In this document: positions 59,601-64,000 of the stretch, piece by piece | Numbering within the stretch: the stretch's first letter is position 1 | Layout: each line of letters begins with the position of its first letter | NCBI GenBank assembly: GCA_963575745.1 | Contig: CAUYUJ010003614.1 | Coordinates: forward strand, 462,001 to 526,000 | Source of the DNA: Prorocentrum cordatum | Taxonomy: Eukaryota > Sar > Dinophyceae > Prorocentrales > Prorocentraceae | Reading direction: 5' to 3' | DNA length: 64,000 nucleotides | The notes under the pieces: generated by a model | The model's database searches: none | What the model saw: the letters and a program-made list of their open reading frames with translations, nothing else | Told to the model about the DNA's origin: nothing | Made by a program: the position numbers and the translations under genes

Positions 59601-59740
59601 TTTAAGCCGCATTCGCGGCGCCCATCGGGCCCGGCCTTGCGGCTGTTCGCGCAGACACCCCTGCCCGTAGATGCTGCAGGCTTGGGGGGAGGGGGGGGGG
59701 TACTCGAACCAGCATGCCTATGTTGGCGCGGCGCTCACCT
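59601..59740. other. no recognised feature
   Basis: Nothing identified apart from a G-run at 59,686-59,699. Confidence 0.4.
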
Positions 59741-59900
59741 CGCCGTCGTCCTCATCATCGTCATCATCGGCGTCACCATCCTCGCAATCATCACGATCGT
59801 CATCGTCGTCATCGCCATCGTCATCATCATCACCAGCATCGTCATCGCCATCATGATCACCATCACCATCGTCAGCATCATCATCAGCCAGCCCTTCGCC
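59741..59900. repeat. CATCGT/CATCAC tract
   Basis: ATCGTCATCATCGGC and ATCATCATCACC units. Confidence 0.93.
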
Positions 59901-60474
59901 TCCGCCAACATTGCCATGATCAACATAATCATACCGTCATCGTCGTGTCAATCACAACCAACTTCGTTACGATCACGGCTTGCGTCTGAATCGTCCTTGT
60001 CCCATTCATTGTGGCCAACACCGCCGTGATCAAGGTAGACAGCATTACGATGACCATGACCGATGCCGCGAAGATGCAGGACCGCAGTCGACATGGAGCC
60101 GTTGAGTGAACCTCCGAACCCACGAACATAAAAGTGGATCTACGGCCAAAGGTGATGACAGATGCTACAATGAATGGAAATACGCAATGACGAAGAAGAG
60201 GGAATCGAGGATCGACAGACCACCAAAATGAGGGTGCAGGGGGGCGTCGAAGCTCAGGAGAAGGACGAGATGAAGGGGAAACTGACGGATCAAACAAGAA
60301 ACCACGGAGGAAACGAAATCGAGAGTTGAGGGGGACCCAAGGAAAGGGCTCAAGGAGGAACCAAAGAGCTTCAGATGGAACAGCAGACCCCCAGAAGAGT
60401 AGGACGAGAAGCGCGAGGGGGAAGCTGGATGGGGGCCGAATGAGGAAAAGGAGGAGTAGGACAAAGAAAGGGAG
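59901..60474. other. no recognised gene
   Basis: AT-richer to 60,190, then purine-rich. No coding signature. Confidence 0.4.
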
Positions 60475-60770
60475 GTACAGGAGGAGGAAGAGATGGAGGA
60501 AAAAAACGGAGGACGAGGACGAGCAGGAGGAGGAGCAGGAGGAGGAGGAGAAGGAACCGAAGGGGGAGGAGGATTAAACAAAGAAAACGCGACGAGGAAA
60601 CGGGGAATGCAAGGAGGAGAAGAAGCACGCAGCAAACGGCTGCCAGAGAAGGAAGGAGGCAACACGAGCAAGCTGGAGGAGGAGGAGAAATCGGAGTGAA
60701 CAGGAAACCGTGAGGAGGAGGAGGAGGAGGAGGAGGAGGAGGAGGAGGAGGAGGAGGAGAAAGAAGCAAA
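60475..60770. repeat. GGA purine tract
   Basis: GGAGGAGGA with AAGGAACC and ACGAGG interruptions. The cleanest part is 60,713-60,760. Confidence 0.92.
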
Positions 60771-60959
60771 CAACGAAGATAGGAGGAGGAGGGGGCAAGA
60801 GGAACATGAAGCAGGAACTCGGGGGATACATGGGGGGAATCGACGAGCAAAAAAAACAAACAGGATGATGGGGGGAGGGGGCACGAAGATGAAGTAGGCC
60901 GAAAAAGGGGCAGACAGGAGGAAGCGAACGAGGTGGGAGGAGGTAGGCAGCAATATGAG
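60771..60959. other. purine-rich spacer
   Basis: Continuation of GGAGGGGGC-type sequence without a gene. Confidence 0.4.
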
Positions 60960-61200
60960 GCTCACAAGCAAAAGAGGACCCTAAGAGAACCCCAGAAGCG
61001 ATCCAAGAGCCCCCCAAGACGGGCCAGCAGGACCCCAAGAGAACCCAAAAGGCGGCTCCAAAATGAACGCCGGCCCGGAGTCCAAAACTGCCAGACGACA
61101 CCAGGGCGACCAAGGACAGGCACACGCCCCCACGAAGCTCCCAAAAGGCCCCACAACGACTGGATTCCAGGTGCTCCGGACGTGCACCCCGCGAAGCGAG
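60960..61200 (+). repeat. family 5 copy with CGCGAAGCGAG end
   Basis: CCCCAAGAGAACCC and CCCCCAAGACGGGCC, ending CACCCCGCGAAGCGAGAGGA. The end corresponds to GCCCCGCGAAGCGAGGGGAA at about 57,703. Confidence 0.7.
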
Positions 61201-61559
61201 AGGAATACTTATTGCTAATTTGCGGAAGATTGGCGCCGCGCTCTCGCTCGAGCGTGGGCGACGATTTCTTTCAAAACCAGGCTCACGCTTAGAGCACGGG
61301 CGTCCTTTCCAAACGTAGGCCGTTGGCCCCCAGACTGCGCTCCCAAATGCTCAATGGTCCTAGATGCAGCATGTATCCATCATGATGGCTCGCCACATTA
61401 TGGGTGATATTTCTTGCACGAGGGGGGATCCGATATTCCCTGACCCAGATCTCCCGTACGAGAAGGTTTTGGCAACACTTTTCCGCTGCACCTCAACATC
61501 TCCGGCTCGGATGGCACGTCGCCTTCGCAATCGCCCTGCCAATGCCTTGCGTCTGGACA
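61201..61559. other. no recognised feature
   Basis: Nothing identified. Confidence 0.4.
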
Positions 61560-61690
61560 CCACCGCGCCCGAGTGGCCCCAAACTCCTTGGACAGGCCCC
61601 TTGGACAGCCTCTGGGCCCCCCTGGACAGCCCCCAGAGAAGCTTCAGAACCCCCAGGAGCCTCTCAGCCTCTCAGCAACGCTTCAAAACT
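61560..61690 (+). repeat. family 5-like stretch
   Basis: GGACAGCCCCCAGAGAAGC and CCCCTGGACAGCC words. Diverged. Confidence 0.5.
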
Positions 61691-61896
61691 GAGCTGGGGG
61701 GGTTCGGGGCCTCTTGACGGAGGCCTCAGTGCATTGTAGGGACATGCATGGATCGGTGGAGTCTTTAGGCCTCGGGGGGAGGAGGAAGAATAGGAGGGAG
61801 CAGGAAGAGGAGGGATGAGGAGGGAAGACGAAGGGGGGAAGATACGACGCTGCCAATAGCATCCGCCGCGCAAAGCGACTTGGCGGGCACACGCGA
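61691..61896. other. no recognised feature
   Basis: Purine-rich towards the end. No gene. Confidence 0.4.
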
Positions 61897-62060
61897 GGGA
61901 GGAGGAGGAGGAGGAGGAGGAGGAGGAGGAGGGAGGAGGAGGAGGAGGAGGAGGAGGAGGAGGAGGGGGAGGGGGAGGGGGAGGAGGAGGAGAGGAGGAG
62001 GACGAGGAGGAGGAGGAGGAGGAGGAGGAGGGAGCAGGATGAGGAGAAGGAGGAGAAGGG
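61897..62060. repeat. (GGA)n microsatellite
   Basis: GGA units with GGGGGAGG interruptions. Confidence 0.95.
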
Positions 62061-62199
62061 AACATGCTTGTTTTTGACATGAGCCTTCCCCTGGAGAGTG
62101 CACGCCAGGGCTGAACCAGGGCCATCTGAAGGCACTGCAGGAAAATGCTGGCCGACGCAACGGACGGCCCCCCCAGGACCGAAAGCTCAGTCGGACTCG

Positions 62200-62556
62200 C
62201 TAGACTTCGCTGACCTTGCACGAGCAGCTATGACGGTAGGGCGGGCCCTGAACGATCGAAGCTGCACGGGCTGGCCACCCCTTTGCGCATTGGGAGGGGG
62301 GCTGCTTGCGGAAGCCACCTCCCCCGTCTCGCTGGGGGGGAAAGGGGGCAAAACCAACGCCGGGGCCGAGGAGGGCGGCGGCCGCTTCGTCCTCACCCTC
62401 GGAAGCCTGAGAGGCTCCTCCCGCAGGCCTCGTCTGACCTCCAGGGTCAGGAGGTGGGGCCGAGGAGCTGGACTGGTGAAGCGGCCCAGGCTCAGCAGCG
62501 ACCGCGACAGTAGGAGACGAGGTAGACGAGAGATCTGCTTGTTTCTTGCTGCTCAT
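62200..62556 (-). CDS. putative Pro/Ala/Ser-rich ORF, unknown
   Basis: A minus-strand frame of about 118 codons from the ATG at about 62,554-62,556 (MSSKKQADLSSTSSPTV). It is rich in Ala, Pro, Ser and Gly, with an acidic patch (EGEDEAAAALL) and a Cys pair near the end. The composition resembles the N-terminal part of the LINE ORF1 at 14,183. It lies just downstream of the second LINE on the same strand, so it may be the start of another, truncated element. No domain is recognised. Confidence 0.25.
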   Translation of the reverse strand: MSSKKQADLSSTSSPTVAVAAEPGPLHQSSSSAPPPDPGGQTRPAGGASQASEGEDEAAAALLGPGVGFAPFPPQRDGGGGFRKQPPSQCAKGWPARAASIVQGPPYRHSCSCKVSEV

Positions 62557-62940
62557 TCTGGGCGGGGCCGTAAGACTCAAGCTGTTCCTGTGAGGGGGAC
62601 CTCCAGGTAGACCCCTTCACGGCGAGGGTGCTTACCCTTACAAATGCGGTACTTCCACCGCTGGGCATTGTTTCTCGTTGGGTGGGTGCATTCTTTCCCC
62701 AGCAGCGCGAGGGGCTCCAGGGTAGACACGGACTTACAAGAAACGCAAACAAAAAGCAGTGAGTCATCACTACATTGAAAAGAGCAACCTGTGCCCTAAG
62801 GCCCCGACATTGTTGATGCAGTCGGGGACCTTGCCAGAACATGCAGAGGGGTCGGGGCAGGGTGAAGCTCCGTACTTGAAATCCGCCTGCCTCCGAAGCC
62901 GAAGGCACACTCTGCACCGCCAGTAAGAACGACTCCATTC
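62557..62940. other. 3' flank of the second LINE, unassigned
   Basis: On the minus strand a run NNAQRWKYRICKGKHPRREG precedes the Pro-rich ORF. It could be a small Cys/basic domain but is too short to name. TTGTAAGT words (62,733 on) resemble splice donors. Confidence 0.3.
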
Positions 62941-63444
62941 CTAATCATGCTGGAAACTGGCAATGGCGGCCGACTGCTCTGCCTTTGGGGGTCTGGCCAG
63001 CTCGGTGCCGCTGAGATCGAGGCGAAGCCACAGCGGCAAGAGCTCGGCGCCTCGGCGAATCGCTGCCTTGGCCACCCGAATCTTGTATGCGAGGTCATCC
63101 TGCGCCTCGTTGGATGCAAGAGGGTGACAAGAAAGGCCAGCCTTCGCGGCAATGTCGGCAGCATCGTTGCCGCGGTTGTTGAAAGTCTGCCGAGGTGTGA
63201 GGTCGCCAGAGTCTTCGACGTGAGCCTTGACCTTGACAGCAGGCTCCCACGGGACGGCAAGGGAGGTGAACAGCATGCCTGAGTAGGGGCGCCTATGAGA
63301 GAGCTTCCACTCCATGGGTCCCCCAAAAGCTCGGACAACATTGAGGCAATCCGAGTGCCCTCTCGAAGGGCCTGTGATACACTGGGAGGCCGCCTCGAAG
63401 GCCCCAAGCTCCCCCGCCTGGCTGGTTTGGGGAGGGGGGCCCAC
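62941..63444 (-). pseudogene. LINE RNase H domain, C-terminal part
   Basis: A 167-codon frame with GELGAFEAASQ (candidate catalytic Glu), GHSDCLNVVRAF (catalytic Asp), VKVKAHVED and NNRGNDAADIAAKAG (last catalytic Asp). It ends in ASFQHD. The N-terminal strand of the domain lies in another frame (62,796-63,959 segment), where FTECSC stands at the place usually occupied by FTDGSC. The first catalytic Asp is thus Glu and the Gly is Cys. Together with the frame change this marks an inactive copy, unless the shift is a sequencing error in the G run. Confidence 0.85.
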
Positions 63445-64000
63445 ATGGGGCCATAGACTGAAACAAGGAGGGCCCCAGAATCTGACAGGGCTGTAACCCC
63501 CCAGCTTGATCGGGACAACTCCTTAATGTTGTGCTGACGACAACTGCATTCTGTAAAAATATCGCCCGGGACTTCTGTATCGAGTCTATCGGGGTCACCT
63601 TCCCAAGATACAAGAACACCACCGGTGGCTCGCGGTCGAGGCCACAGGTCGCCTGGGTGCGGGAAGACGCCCTTGGTGAAAAGAGCAACGCAGTCAGCAC
63701 TCACAGGGTCGAGGGATCGGGCAGCCTCCTGGATGTCTCTTTTGACCAACTCGTCTCTCAGCTCTTGGGCGCTGGGGTAAAACCACATCCGATGCATGAT
63801 GGAGTCGGGGGCGGCACTGCACATGGGGCACGCATCAGAGCTCAGCTTGTAGCCGCACGCGATGGCCCGATCAGAAAACCGGGTGGCGACGCAGCACATA
63901 TCGCGGATGCAGCCCTTCTCGAGGGCCATGAACTTAGACGAGCGGAGGGCGGCCTCCACAACATCGTAGCAAACTATAGCAAACTCTGGACTGCATTCCC
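62941..64000 (-). mobile_element. 3' part of a second LINE: CCHC knuckle and RNase H
   Basis: The minus-strand frame is open to the right window edge, so the element continues beyond it. From the edge inwards it carries DACPMCSAAPDSIMHRMW (Cys-Cys-His knuckle, about 63,795-63,850) and a linker. The RNase H domain then starts at GDIFTECSCRQHNIKELSRS (about 63,500-63,570). After a frame change near 63,432, in a run of seven G, it continues GELGAFEAA, SDCLNVV, KVKAH and RGNDAADIAAKAG, to a stop at 62,941-62,943. RNase H removes the RNA strand of the cDNA hybrid. Confidence 0.85.

Noticed and set aside
59714-59989. His/Arg-rich or Ile/Val-rich ORFs over ATC tracts (also 21,618-22,602 and 41,550-41,798)
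   Set aside because: They are translations of (ATC)n/(GAT)n in different frames. The apparent membrane helices are artefacts.

Overview
This 64 kb window reads as nuclear DNA of a dinoflagellate. The best evidence is a near-perfect relict of the 22-nt dinoflagellate spliced leader on the minus strand at 14,340-14,361 (21 of 22 bases by eye). It sits at the 5' end of a non-LTR retrotransposon. The high GC content, the GC3-biased coding islands with AG|G-type splice borders and the wealth of simple repeats agree with this. A GC-rich species such as a Prorocentrum is a guess from composition only.
Recognisable genes are few. The main one is a full-length but dead LINE on the minus strand (9,305-14,361). 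It has an ORF1 with a coiled coil, an APE-type endonuclease, a reverse transcriptase and a C-terminal CCHC knuckle, interrupted by several frameshifts and one stop. The 3' part of a second LINE (CCHC knuckle plus RNase H) runs off the right edge (62,941-64,000, minus). Short islands with strong GC3 bias and plausible splice borders look like exons or exon remnants of unknown genes: 5,406-5,551 (+), 28,685-29,118 (+, two exons), 43,268-43,391 (-), 46,003-46,108 (-), and weaker ones. No rRNA, tRNA, CRISPR or bacterial-type operon was seen.
The rest is repeat DNA. Layout: 0-9 kb, mixed dispersed repeats, short hairpins and (TCC)n tracts; 9.3-14.4 kb, the spliced-leader LINE, with (TCC/GGA)n on both sides; 14.5-24.7 kb, dispersed families, MITE-like elements and microsatellites; 24.8-27.0 kb, a 102-bp satellite (A); 27-37 kb, very GC-rich DNA with a two-exon island, hairpin elements and a degenerate AT-richer stretch at 34.8-37.8 kb; 37.8-38.7 kb, a 73-bp satellite (B); 39.75-40.9 kb, an approximately 90-bp satellite (C); 41-52 kb, dispersed families, minisatellites and an inverted-flank cassette; 52.55-53.4 kb, satellite A again in opposite orientation; 54.7-55.1 kb, a long (TCC)n tract; 56.3-56.65 kb, an 18-bp/100-bp higher-order minisatellite; 58.0-59.2 kb, satellite C again in opposite orientation; 59.4-62 kb, CCCCAAGAGG-type repeats and (GGA)n; 62.9-64 kb, the LINE 3' part.
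The strongest new signals are four. (1) The LINE carries the spliced leader at its exact 5' junction, which implies retrotransposition of a trans-spliced LINE mRNA. (2) The same LINE lies between (GGA)n tracts, as if it targets that microsatellite. (3) All four A and C satellite arrays end in the same order: array, purine-rich simple repeat, then one shared tail of about 45 bp. This suggests composite mobile units rather than unrelated satellites. (4) Several short families have terminal inverted repeats (some with TA at the borders), and one has a (TCC)n core. All coordinates and counts were read by eye and repeat borders are approximate.
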